Below, piece by piece: positions 1-6,310 of a stretch of DNA of 9,458 nucleotides (positions within the stretch are counted from its first letter, which is position 1; each line of letters starts with the position of its first letter). The translations under genes were made by a program, and so were the position numbers. The stretch covers positions 1 to 9,458 of the forward strand of contig JAHRVZ010000070.1 of NCBI GenBank assembly GCA_019090405.1. The letters are read 5' to 3'. The stretch is from Paracoccaceae bacterium. GTDB lineage: Bacteria > Pseudomonadota > Alphaproteobacteria > Rhodobacterales > Rhodobacteraceae. The notes below the pieces were generated by a model, which was given only the letters and a program-made list of their open reading frames with translations, was not told where the DNA came from and made no database searches.

Positions 1-132
1 CATGGAATTGGTCAGGGCAAGCGCCCTTATCTGACCAAAGAGCTTGGCCCGGCGACCCGCTATATGGCGGCAATCAAATCGGCCTTTGATCCTGACAATA
101 TCATGAACCCGGGCAAAATCCTCTCGGACTAA
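1..132 (+). CDS. FAD-linked oxidase (GlcD / D-lactate dehydrogenase type), C-terminal end only
   Basis: The window opens in frame inside a gene, and 43 codons are visible before a TAA stop at 130-132. The visible residues start HGIGQGKRPYL and end FDPDNIMNPGKILSD. The pattern HGxGxGK, then a helix, then AFDPxNIMNPGKI, is the characteristic C-terminal end of the FAD-binding oxidase/transferase type 4 family. This includes glycolate oxidase subunit GlcD, cytochrome-dependent D-lactate dehydrogenase and D-2-hydroxyglutarate dehydrogenase. These enzymes oxidise 2-hydroxy acids with FAD bound by an N-terminal PCMH domain, which lies outside the window. The HGIGQGK start resembles the D-lactate dehydrogenase branch more than GlcD proper, but the fragment is too short to name the substrate. 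Family call is firm; enzyme identity is open. Confidence 0.85.
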   Translation, partial: HGIGQGKRPYLTKELGPATRYMAAIKSAFDPDNIMNPGKILSD

Positions 133-264
133 GCGCAATCCAAAGGCCACGCCTACAGCGTGATTCCTATCATTAGCGCCTTCGGCGGCGTACCCCTCGC
201 AGCGCGCATTTTGATTTCTTCTCGTTCAAAATACTCAAATTCTACGGATGAGAATACGTTGAAA

Positions 265-311
265 CCGCGCTGAATATCCCGAAAAACCCCGATCAGGTCG
301 GTTTCGCGCGG
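265..311 (+). other. Possible composite stem-loop upstream of the DMGDH-like gene
   Basis: The right arm, 298-311 (TCGGTTTCGCGCGG), is contiguous and can pair with three left-arm pieces: CCGA at 289-292 (loop TCAGG), CGAAA at 280-284 and CCGCG at 265-269. Unpaired bulges occur only on the left side. The element ends 83 bases before the ATG at 395. It could be a structured leader or simply a chance fold. I do not recognise the conserved core of a glycine, THF or SAM riboswitch in it. Confidence 0.25.
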
Positions 312-381
312 ATTTGTGTCGGATGGACTTGGCGTGGGGATGCTGGGTTGGGCATAACCCAGACCAAGAGGACTCACACTT

Positions 382-386
382 GAGGA
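382..386 (+). promoter_or_regulatory. Ribosome binding site that fixes the start at 395
   Basis: GAGGA lies 8 bases before the ATG at 395. It supports this start over an in-frame ATG at 314, which would add 27 residues with no family similarity. The residues after 395 (MKTHVKALVVGGG) are the expected beginning of an FAD Rossmann fold. Confidence 0.75.
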
Positions 387-394
387 ATGGTCGC

Positions 395-2887
395 ATGAAA
401 ACGCATGTTAAAGCTTTGGTTGTTGGCGGTGGCGCTGTTGGTACGTCGATAGCCTATCATCTGGCACGCGCCGGGTGGGACGATGTCATGTTGCTGGAAC
501 GGGATGAGCTGACCTCGGGGTCGACCTGGCACGCGGCTGGATTGCTGCCGTTGTTCAACATGTCCTACGCGACCACGCATATTCATCAGTATTCGGTAGA
601 ATTCTATAAAACGCTTGAGAAAGAAACCGGGCTGAACGCGGGCTTTGCTGTCGTTGGCAATCTGCGCATGGCCCAGACCAAAGCCCGTATGGATGAGTAC
701 CGTCTGTATGCCTCGACCGCAGAAACCTGTGGTGTGCCTTATGTGTTTTTGACCCCTGATGAGGTGAAACAGCGTTGGCCGCTGATCCGCACCGATGATT
801 TGAAGGGTGCTCTGTATCACGATACCGATGGCTATATTAACCCGGCAGATGTGACCATGGCGATGGCCAAAGGTGCCCGCCAGCGCGGTGTCATCATCGA
901 ACGCAAATGGCAGGCGGATGCGTTTCATTGGAACGGCAAGGCTTGGGACGTGACCGTGACCAGGATGGTGGAAAAAGGCGGCAATCTTGTTGCCAGTGAC
1001 GAACAGGTCATTGTCACGGCGGAACATGTGGTCACAGCATCGGGGAACCACGCGCAGCGCACTGCCAAAATGCTGGGTATCAAAATGCCTGCAATCCCGG
1101 TTGAGCATCAATTCATCGTCATGGAACAAGACCCGTCGCTGGTCGAATGGCGGGCTGCAGGCAATAGTGAACATCCGGTGATCCGCGACGCTGATGCGCA
1201 ATCTTATGTCCGCGAAGAACGCGGTGGCTGGATTTTGGGTGTCTATGAAAAAACCGCTCCTGCGCGGTTTGAGCATGGAGTGCCTGACAGTTTCCGCGCC
1301 GATCTGTTTCCCTTGGCGCTGGAACGGATCGAAGAACAATATATGGCGATGATCCACCGGATACCATCCTGCGAAGAATCCGGGCTCAAGGATGATTTCA
1401 ATGGGCCTATTTGCTATACGCCAGACGGCAACCCGCTGGTTGGCCTGGCACCGGGGCTGCGCAATATGTGGCTGGCCGAAGGGTTTTCGTTTGGCATCAC
1501 CGCGGCTGGCGGCACCGGCTATTACCTTGCGCAAATGATGGTCGATGGCGAGGCCGAAATCGACATGGCCAGCCTTGATCCCAAACGCTATGGCGACTGG
1601 ATGACCACCGAATTTGCCGCCCGCAAAAACGAAGAGTGCTATGACCACGTCTATACTCTGCACCATCCGGATGAGGAACGTCCTGCCTGTCGTCCGTTGC
1701 GCACTTCTCCTGCTTATGACCGGCAAAAGGCACTGGGTGCGCAGTTTGGGTTTGTGAACGGATGGGAACGCCCGAACTACTATGCGCCGGCCGGTTTCAG
1801 CGACCATGACAGCCGGTCTTTCCGGCGTGGGGACTGGTGGCAATATGCCCGCGATGAGGCATTGGCGATCCGTCAGAAGGTTGGTTTGGTGGACGCCACA
1901 GCATTTGCCAAACACGTCATCAAAGGCCCGGGAGCGACCGAATTCCTAGACTGGTTTACCTGTAACAAACTACCCCGTGTCGGGCGGATCAATCTGACTT
2001 ACGCGCTGACGGCGGCAGGTACGACGCGGACGGAATACACCATTGTTCGACTGGCCGAGGATGAATATTATCTTGTCTCAGCAGGGGCTTGGACAGCCTA
2101 TGACGCGGATTATCTGCGCAAGGCGGCGGCGGAAAAAGCGCCTGATTTTGGCTATATTGAAATTCACGATGTTACCAATCAATGGGGCGTTTTTGCCATT
2201 GCCGGGCCCAAGTCCCGCGATGTTCTGAATGAGATCATCAATGATGCGGACCCGACGACTGCCTTGTCTAACAAACGATTTCCTTGGCTGTCATGCCGCG
2301 ATATTGAACTGGGCATGTGTCCGGTGCGCGCCATCCGCGTGGCCTATACCGGAGAGCTGGGATGGGAGTTGCATCACCCGATAGAAATGCAGAACTACCT
2401 GTGGGATCAGTTGATGATAGCCGGTGAGAAACACGGAATGAAACTGGTCGGAGCACGGGCGCAAAACTGGCTGCGACAGGAAAAATCTTATCGCGCCTTT
2501 GGCAACGAACTGGGCCGGGACGCCACCCCGGCTGAGGCCGACCTGCCGCGGTTTATTGATCTGTCCAAACAGTTTCACGGCAAGGCCGAAATGCAGGCCA
2601 AGGGCATCCGTTCCAAATGTGTTACTTTGTTGATTGATGGCCCGGATGATGCCGATCCCTGGGGCCGCGAAGTGCTGTATCATGATGGCATACGCGTTGG
2701 GCGACTGACGTCGGGCGGTTATTCGGTTCATTTTGGCAAAAGTATCGGAATGGGGTATGTCCCAGAGGCGATTGCCGTGCCGGGCACCCGGCTTAAGGTA
2801 AAAATGCTGGACCAACTCTGGGATGCCGAAATTACCGAAGACAGCCCCTATGATCCAAAGAATGTAATGATCCGCAAAGATGGGTAA
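395..2887 (+). CDS. Dimethylglycine/sarcosine dehydrogenase-family flavoprotein with GcvT domain
   Basis: This 830-residue protein is a typical length for the bacterial and mitochondrial DMGDH/SARDH family. Domains in order: an FAD-binding DAO fold (about 5-370) with dinucleotide motif GGGAVG at 11-16; an FAO_M segment (about 375-440); a GcvT aminomethyltransferase domain (about 475-710); and a GcvT C-terminal barrel (about 720-815). His46 in SGSTWHAAGL matches the histidine that carries covalent FAD in mammalian dimethylglycine and sarcosine dehydrogenases. YTGELGWEL (651-659) is a GcvT signature. By family knowledge it would oxidatively remove an N-methyl group in the cytoplasm, pass the C1 unit to tetrahydrofolate as 5,10-methylene-THF and send electrons to an electron-transfer flavoprotein. 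Oddity: the GcvT aspartate position before the VRL strand appears to be Glu547 (RTEYTIVRL). Whether the substrate is dimethylglycine, sarcosine or another methylated amine cannot be told from sequence. The gene ends convergently with the VOC gene. Confidence 0.9.
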   Translation: MKTHVKALVVGGGAVGTSIAYHLARAGWDDVMLLERDELTSGSTWHAAGLLPLFNMSYATTHIHQYSVEFYKTLEKETGLNAGFAVVGNLRMAQTKARMDEYRLYASTAETCGVPYVFLTPDEVKQRWPLIRTDDLKGALYHDTDGYINPADVTMAMAKGARQRGVIIERKWQADAFHWNGKAWDVTVTRMVEKGGNLVASDEQVIVTAEHVVTASGNHAQRTAKMLGIKMPAIPVEHQFIVMEQDPSLVEWRAAGNSEHPVIRDADAQSYVREERGGWILGVYEKTAPARFEHGVPDSFRADLFPLALERIEEQYMAMIHRIPSCEESGLKDDFNGPICYTPDGNPLVGLAPGLRNMWLAEGFSFGITAAGGTGYYLAQMMVDGEAEIDMASLDPKRYGDWMTTEFAARKNEECYDHVYTLHHPDEERPACRPLRTSPAYDRQKALGAQFGFVNGWERPNYYAPAGFSDHDSRSFRRGDWWQYARDEALAIRQKVGLVDATAFAKHVIKGPGATEFLDWFTCNKLPRVGRINLTYALTAAGTTRTEYTIVRLAEDEYYLVSAGAWTAYDADYLRKAAAEKAPDFGYIEIHDVTNQWGVFAIAGPKSRDVLNEIINDADPTTALSNKRFPWLSCRDIELGMCPVRAIRVAYTGELGWELHHPIEMQNYLWDQLMIAGEKHGMKLVGARAQNWLRQEKSYRAFGNELGRDATPAEADLPRFIDLSKQFHGKAEMQAKGIRSKCVTLLIDGPDDADPWGREVLYHDGIRVGRLTSGGYSVHFGKSIGMGYVPEAIAVPGTRLKVKMLDQLWDAEITEDSPYDPKNVMIRKDG

Positions 2888-2992
2888 GGCTGACCGCCTG
2901 ATCGTCAGATTTTCCGCGTCAGCATTGCTGGTTTGTGTTTATGGCCCATACCTTTGCTTTTGGACAAGGATTCTGGCGGTGCGAAACCCGCG

Positions 2993-3409
2993 TTATCCGT
3001 CTCGTCCGGGTTCGTCTGGGTCGCTGGAGAATAATGCGATCTTGTTACCTTGAGGGTCGCGCAAGTAGCCAACATAAAAATGAGGCCCATACGAATCACG
3101 AAAACCTGGCTGACCCTCGTCAGAGCCGCCTGCGACAAGCGCGGCGGCGTGAAGGTCACGAACCTGCATTTGACTGCGGGCCTCGAATGCAATCATAGTA
3201 CCGTTCCCAGCCGAGGCCGGACCTCCATCGAAGGTTGATTTAACGTAGAAATCTGGCTGAACAGGAGACTGGCCAGGTTTTACGGGCAGCACGTAACTTA
3301 GGTCCCCATGAAACTTTTCCAGCCCGTAACCAAGGGCTGGCAGGAAAGCCGAGTAAAAACGTTCCGCACGAGCGATGTCGTCAACACCAACTGTGACGTA
3401 GGCAATCAT
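2993..3409 (-). CDS. VOC superfamily (glyoxalase/bleomycin-resistance fold) protein
   Basis: This 138-residue cytoplasmic protein is one VOC module made of two beta-alpha-beta-beta-beta halves. The first half begins MIAYVTVGVDDIARAERFY, close to the usual ‘IxHVxLxVxDLxxAxxFY’ start. The second half ends YVGYLRDPQGNKIALF, the usual ‘DPDGNxIEL’ end. AGGSDEGQPG (93-102) is the typical turn between strands. The start ATG at 3407-3409 has AGGA at 3419-3422, 9 bases upstream. VOC members include lyases, dioxygenases and antibiotic-binding proteins, so a reaction cannot be given. The usual metal ligands look absent: the first-strand His is Val/Thr, the mid-protein His is in TMIAF, and the terminal Glu is Ala125. 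It stands apart from its neighbours, convergent with the DMGDH-like gene and more than 200 bases from the next (-) gene upstream, so it is probably transcribed alone. Confidence 0.85.
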   Translation of the reverse strand: MIAYVTVGVDDIARAERFYSAFLPALGYGLEKFHGDLSYVLPVKPGQSPVQPDFYVKSTFDGGPASAGNGTMIAFEARSQMQVRDLHAAALVAGGSDEGQPGFRDSYGPHFYVGYLRDPQGNKIALFSSDPDEPGRDG

Positions 3410-3431
3410 TCTGTGTTTTCCTTTTTGGAAG

Positions 3432-3445
3432 ATTGGTTATTGGTT
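3432..3445. repeat. Tandem 7-mer in the VOC gene leader
   Basis: ATTGGTT occurs twice back to back, 22 bases upstream of the VOC start codon and just beyond its ribosome binding site. Two direct 7-bp copies could be a regulator half-site pair, but so short a repeat may be chance. Confidence 0.3.
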
Positions 3446-3593
3446 CAAGATTACCATATTTTTGCCACGCCAACACAGAATTCGGATCAATAGCCGCGAC
3501 ATGAAACGCCGCATGACCACCCTCAATCTGGCGCAGACCAGATCAGGAGCAAAGACAAAGACATACCCTCATGGGGAAAACTGCAGACAGATA

Positions 3594-3622
3594 GGGCGGC
3601 CTGTCCAACGGACTAGCCACCC
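3594..3622 (-). terminator. Weak terminator-like hairpin after the EF-hand gene
   Basis: On the minus strand the hairpin begins 8 bases past the EF-hand stop codon. The inner stem GTCC/GGAC with a 3-base loop sits inside a 7-bp outer stem (GGGCGGC with GCCACCC, one mismatch), with a 2x2 internal mismatch between them. The following bases on the minus strand (TATCTGTC) are only partly T-rich, so this is a candidate rather than a clear intrinsic terminator. Confidence 0.35.
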
Positions 3623-3630
3623 CAATGGAA

Positions 3631-4077
3631 TTAACCGCCTTTGCGCTTGAAATCGTCGGTCGTGACCACACCATCCTTATTGATATCCATCAGAACGAAC
3701 CAAACTTCGGACTTGGAGTCGAATTCGGCTTTGGACACAAGGCCGTCACCGTCAAGATCATTAAACGCGCGTTTCATGCCCTGATCTACATTTCGCATAG
3801 GACCCTTTTTGTGGCCCCCGGCGTTTTCATCCATGTCCGCCTGACGGGTGTCATCAAACAGATCGTACTCGCCCGGGCTTAGCGTATTGTTTTCATCCTG
3901 ATCGAACATGTAAAACAGGTCGCTTCGTTTTTCCTGCGCTTCTTGCAGGCTGACCTGTCCGTCCCCATCCATATCCCAGTTTTCGATGAAATGGCTGCCG
4001 GGTCGACCCTGTTGGGCAAATGCAGATGTCCCAACGATCAATGCAATAACGGGGGGCAAGAATTTGGCGCTGCGCAT
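3631..4077 (-). CDS. Exported EF-hand calcium-binding protein
   Basis: This 148-residue protein starts with a Sec-type signal peptide: MRSAKF, a hydrophobic core PPVIALIVG, and likely cleavage after SAFA near residue 21. The mature part would be periplasmic. Four EF-hand loops can be read: D35-E46 (DMDGDGQVSLQE, fully canonical), D59-E70 (DQDENNTLSPGE, with Asn64 where Gly is usual), D107-E118 (DLDGDGLVSKAE) and D131-D142 (DINKDGVVTTDD, Asp in place of the final Glu). Aspartates at loop positions 1, 3 and 5, or Asn at one of them, are kept throughout, so calcium binding by at least loops 1 and 3 is likely. The ATG at 4075-4077 has AAGGA at 4086-4090, 8 bases upstream. A 16-bp perfect palindrome lies 25 bases before the start. 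The role is unknown; proteins of this kind are usually annotated only as EF-hand proteins. It lies 83 bases downstream of the AhpD-like gene on the same strand, and co-transcription is possible. Confidence 0.85.
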   Translation of the reverse strand: MRSAKFLPPVIALIVGTSAFAQQGRPGSHFIENWDMDGDGQVSLQEAQEKRSDLFYMFDQDENNTLSPGEYDLFDDTRQADMDENAGGHKKGPMRNVDQGMKRAFNDLDGDGLVSKAEFDSKSEVWFVLMDINKDGVVTTDDFKRKGG

Positions 4078-4102
4078 GGTGGAATTCCTTATATATTCCA
4101 GT

Positions 4103-4118
4103 TTCTATATATATAGAA
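4103..4118. promoter_or_regulatory. 16-bp perfect palindrome upstream of the EF-hand gene
   Basis: TTCTATATATATAGAA reads the same on both strands and lies 25 bases upstream of the EF-hand ATG, between that gene and the AhpD-like gene. Its TA-rich centre could serve as a -10 region on the minus strand, and its symmetry would suit a dimeric repressor. A role is inferred from position and symmetry only. Confidence 0.35.
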
Positions 4119-4160
4119 CGTCCGGTTATCCCGTTTCCGTCGAAATTTGTTGGTGAAAGG

Positions 4161-4499
4161 CTATTTATTTGCCAGCTCATCATAGCATTCCAGCGCTTTG
4201 GCGGCGTACATCAGCGACGGACCACCACCCATCTGAATGCACATTCCAAGCACATCAGCCACCTCTTCCCGGGTTGCCTTGATCTTGATCAGCGCCTCGA
4301 TATGCAAGCTGATACAAGGTTCGCAGCGGTCCGCGACCGAGATGCCCAACGCAATGAATTCTTTGGTTTTATAATCCAGTACGCCACCTTGTTTGACGGC
4401 TTTTCCAAGCTCGCCAAAGGCGCGTGATGTGTCCGGTATGGCGGTGTTGAGATTGCGCAGTCCAGAGCGGGTGTTTGTCAGTTTGTCAGTCCAGTTCAT
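4161..4499 (-). CDS. AhpD-like / carboxymuconolactone decarboxylase family protein
   Basis: This 112-residue single-domain helical protein belongs to the CMD/AhpD superfamily. The active-site set is complete: Glu47, Cys59, Cys62 and His66 (CEPCISLH). Their spacing (+12, +15, +19 from the Glu) is the same as Glu118, Cys130, Cys133 and His137 in mycobacterial AhpD. This supports a thiol-disulfide or peroxidase-type activity rather than true carboxymuconolactone decarboxylation, where the cysteines are absent. The segment MGGGPSLMYAAKALE (90-104) is the usual C-terminal helix of the family. The ATG at 4497-4499 has AGGA at 4508-4511, 8 bases upstream. A 24-bp inverted-repeat site lies just beyond the ribosome binding site, suggesting its own regulated promoter. 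No peroxiredoxin partner is in view. The cytoplasmic location follows from the lack of a signal peptide. Confidence 0.88.
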   Translation of the reverse strand: MNWTDKLTNTRSGLRNLNTAIPDTSRAFGELGKAVKQGGVLDYKTKEFIALGISVADRCEPCISLHIEALIKIKATREEVADVLGMCIQMGGGPSLMYAAKALECYDELANK

Positions 4500-4517
4500 T
4501 GGCTGAGTCCTTTGTGA

Positions 4518-4541
4518 TACATATCAAAAACAAGATATGTA
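4518..4541. promoter_or_regulatory. Operator-like inverted repeat upstream of the AhpD-like gene
   Basis: TACATATC at 4518-4525 and GATATGTA at 4534-4541 are perfect 8-bp inverted arms around an A-rich 8-base spacer. The site begins 18 bases from the AhpD-like ATG, next to its Shine-Dalgarno. The 16-base centre-to-centre distance of the arms suits a dimeric helix-turn-helix regulator of the MarR, TetR or LysR kind. No regulator gene is in the window, so the assignment is by structure alone. Confidence 0.4.
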
Positions 4542-4576
4542 ATTTCACCCTTTTGACCGGCGTACTTTGATCTGGA

Positions 4577-5233
4577 TCAGGAGCGCGGTTTTTCGCTGAC
4601 CAAAGCCAGATTATTTGACGGCATTTCGATCGTCTCAACGATGCTTAGACCAGCCTCTTGCAGCATCCTCAGCACGTCATTTTTGTCTTTATAGCCGATC
4701 TTTTGGTCCTGACCGATCAGGCTTGCATGAAAATTCACGTCGGCCTTGCTGGTCAGCACCCCATCCCGCATGAACGGGCCATAGATCACGAAACGACCCA
4801 TCGGCGACAATGCCATGGCGGCCTCGTTTATCAATGTCCGGGCTTCGTGTGTGCTGATCAGGTGCAACAGGTTGATGAGGATAATCAGCGATTGGTCGCT
4901 GTGTTGCATACTCCAACCGGGCGCGCAGGCGTCTAACGGCAGGGCAGGGGCCAGGTTCATAAGATCGCTGTCACTGACATAGGCGTCGATGCTGGCGCGT
5001 CGGGTTGAATCAATATCGGTCGGCTGCCAGCGTAGATCGGCAAATTCAGTGGCAAGACTGATGCAATGTTGGCCGGTGCCGCTGGCAATTTCCAGTGCTT
5101 TGCCGGTTTTGGGGGCGAATTTCGTCAGCATGGCGCAGATGTCGCCCGCGTTTCGGCTGGCGGACGGTGCCAGTAGTTTGGAACCCTCAGCCGCATGCGC
5201 GACGCTTGCGGTTTTTGGCAGGTCGCGTACCAT
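4577..5233 (-). CDS. DUF938 family, putative SAM-dependent methyltransferase
   Basis: This 218-residue protein matches the DUF938 family over its whole length. Visible marks are SASRN near the N-terminus (24-28), the glycine-rich SAM-binding motif I LEIASGTGQH (47-56), WQPTDID (69-75) where an acidic residue would hold the SAM ribose, the segment FVIYGPFMRDG in the C-terminal half, and EMPSNNLALV near the end. The fold is a class I Rossmann methyltransferase. No substrate is established for DUF938 to my knowledge. The start codon ATG (5231-5233) directly follows the TAG stop of the flavoprotein gene (5234-5236) with no base between them and only a weak ribosome binding site, so translation is probably coupled and the two genes form an operon. 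One interpretation is that both act on the same small molecule, but that is inference. No transmembrane or signal segment is seen. Confidence 0.88.
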   Translation of the reverse strand: MVRDLPKTASVAHAAEGSKLLAPSASRNAGDICAMLTKFAPKTGKALEIASGTGQHCISLATEFADLRWQPTDIDSTRRASIDAYVSDSDLMNLAPALPLDACAPGWSMQHSDQSLIILINLLHLISTHEARTLINEAAMALSPMGRFVIYGPFMRDGVLTSKADVNFHASLIGQDQKIGYKDKNDVLRMLQEAGLSIVETIEMPSNNLALVSEKPRS

Positions 5234-6310
5234 CTATCGGAACCTGTTCGGGCTTAGGGCGGCAACTGTCATTGCGTCCAGTTCACTGTCGTCTCCGGTC
5301 ACAAGGTCACAGAGCAATTGCGATGCTGCGGGTGCCGTCTGAAAGCCATAACCACCCTGTCCGGCGCACCAGATAAAACTGGGCTGATCCGGATCAGGCC
5401 CCAATACAAGCGCCTTGTCCGGGGCAAATGTGCGTAATCCGGCCCAGTTGGTCTCGACACGGGTGACAGGTTCGGTCACCATTTCCTGATAGCGTGCCAA
5501 CCCTTCCGCCAGCACCATATCATCAGCAAAGGCATCATGGGCCTTGGTTGGATCGGTATCGGCCGGCGACACCAGCCATTTCCCGGCATCCGGTTTGGCG
5601 TACCAGGTCTCGCCCGCGCCCATAACCATCGGCCAACGACTGACGTCATGACCGCCGGGGGCAGGCAAGCGCGCCATTGAACGCCGATAAGGGGTCAGAC
5701 CAACCGGCTCAATTCCGGCCATGACAGCAATCTCATCGGCCCAAGCGCCCGCCGCATTGACAACCACGCGCGCCTGAAACGTTTCGCTGTTTGTTTCGAC
5801 CTGCCAGAATTGATTTGCCCGGTGCATACTTAGGACAGCATGGCTGGGTAAGACTTGTCCGCCATTGCTGCGCACAACGCGGGTGAAATCCTGCATCAGA
5901 CGGTCTGTATCAATGTCCAGCGCGGCATCGTGGAAAGCGGCAAAGGCAACGGTATCCGGGTTCAGGATCGGGACAATCTTGCGGGCGGCATCAAGACCAA
6001 TTTCAGACAGGTTCAGATCATCCAGATCGGCCTTGAAAACAGTCTCATCTGCGGTCTTGGCGACCACCAAAAGACCCCTTGGTGTCAGATATCCACCATT
6101 ATGTGTCCGGTGATATGCCTCGCTCGCAAGGTTCAGCGCGACGGTGCTTTGCAGCCCATAATTGGCCTCATACAACGCCGCCGAGCGGCCAGACGTGTGA
6201 TAGCCAAGCGAGTCTTCGGCCTCAAGCAAGGCGACACTGCCGTGCGCAGATAGTTGCGCTGCAGCACTTTGGCCGGCAATGCCACCGCCGATGATCAGAA
6301 AATCAATCAT
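5234..6310 (-). CDS. FAD-dependent oxidoreductase, D-arginine dehydrogenase (DauA)-like
   Basis: This 358-residue DAO-family flavoprotein has its ADP-binding motif GGGIAG at 8-13 and the acidic strand end LLEAE near 28-32. Several segments match D-arginine dehydrogenase of Pseudomonas aeruginosa as I recall it: GYHTSGRSAALYEANYG (36-52), DIDTDRL, VVNAAGAWADEIA, PYRRSMARL, WYAKPDAG, WAGLRTF and GQGGYGFQT. The carboxylate-binding arginines (Arg222 and Arg305 of DauA) and tyrosines (Tyr53, Tyr249) appear kept. His48 and Glu87 of DauA, however, align with leucines here (SAALY and TPRGLLVV). Since Glu87 contacts the guanidinium of D-arginine, the substrate is probably not D-Arg but a neutral or hydrophobic D-amino acid or a related secondary amine. 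It would act in the cytoplasm or at the membrane face, releasing an imino acid. The ATG at 6308-6310 has GGAAG about 8 bases upstream. It is the first clear gene of the pair with the DUF938 gene. Confidence 0.85.
   Translation of the reverse strand: MIDFLIIGGGIAGQSAAAQLSAHGSVALLEAEDSLGYHTSGRSAALYEANYGLQSTVALNLASEAYHRTHNGGYLTPRGLLVVAKTADETVFKADLDDLNLSEIGLDAARKIVPILNPDTVAFAAFHDAALDIDTDRLMQDFTRVVRSNGGQVLPSHAVLSMHRANQFWQVETNSETFQARVVVNAAGAWADEIAVMAGIEPVGLTPYRRSMARLPAPGGHDVSRWPMVMGAGETWYAKPDAGKWLVSPADTDPTKAHDAFADDMVLAEGLARYQEMVTEPVTRVETNWAGLRTFAPDKALVLGPDPDQPSFIWCAGQGGYGFQTAPAASQLLCDLVTGDDSELDAMTVAALSPNRFR

Larger units (their letters stand above)
133..394. other. Intergenic gap upstream of the DMGDH-like gene
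   Basis: These 262 bases separate the FAD-linked oxidase from the dehydrogenase. No strong terminator follows the first gene: there is only a 5-bp stem CACGC/GCGTG at 148-162 without a T-tract. A composite hairpin can be drawn at 265-311 (separate entry). A minus-strand open frame (153-377, GTG start, no Shine-Dalgarno, AT-rich third positions) crosses the gap and is not called as a gene. A promoter for the downstream gene is expected here, but no clear -35/-10 pair could be assigned. Confidence 0.5.

Noticed and set aside
148..162. CACGC/GCGTG hairpin after the first gene as a terminator
   Set aside because: The stem is only 5 bp and no T-run follows; too weak to call.
314..394. 27-codon N-terminal extension of the DMGDH-like protein
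   Set aside because: There is no family similarity and no ribosome binding site at 314, while the ATG at 395 has GAGGA at good spacing.
374..1915. Long minus-strand open frame of 513 codons
   Set aside because: It lies wholly antisense to the DMGDH-like gene and has a composition typical of a mirror frame (many His, Arg and Ile). The plus-strand frame has clear family motifs throughout.
2888..2992. Terminator between the convergent DMGDH-like and VOC genes
   Set aside because: Only scattered short complementary stretches are visible, with no stem plus T-tract; none called.
4568..4579. TGATC-TG-GATCA inverted repeat at the end of the DUF938 gene
   Set aside because: The arms are only 5 bp, it overlaps the stop codon and has no T-tract; not a terminator or a convincing operator.
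5384..5397. Perfect 14-bp palindrome CTGATCCGGATCAG
   Set aside because: It lies inside the flavoprotein coding sequence (residues around PDQPS), far from any start, so chance and coding constraint explain it.
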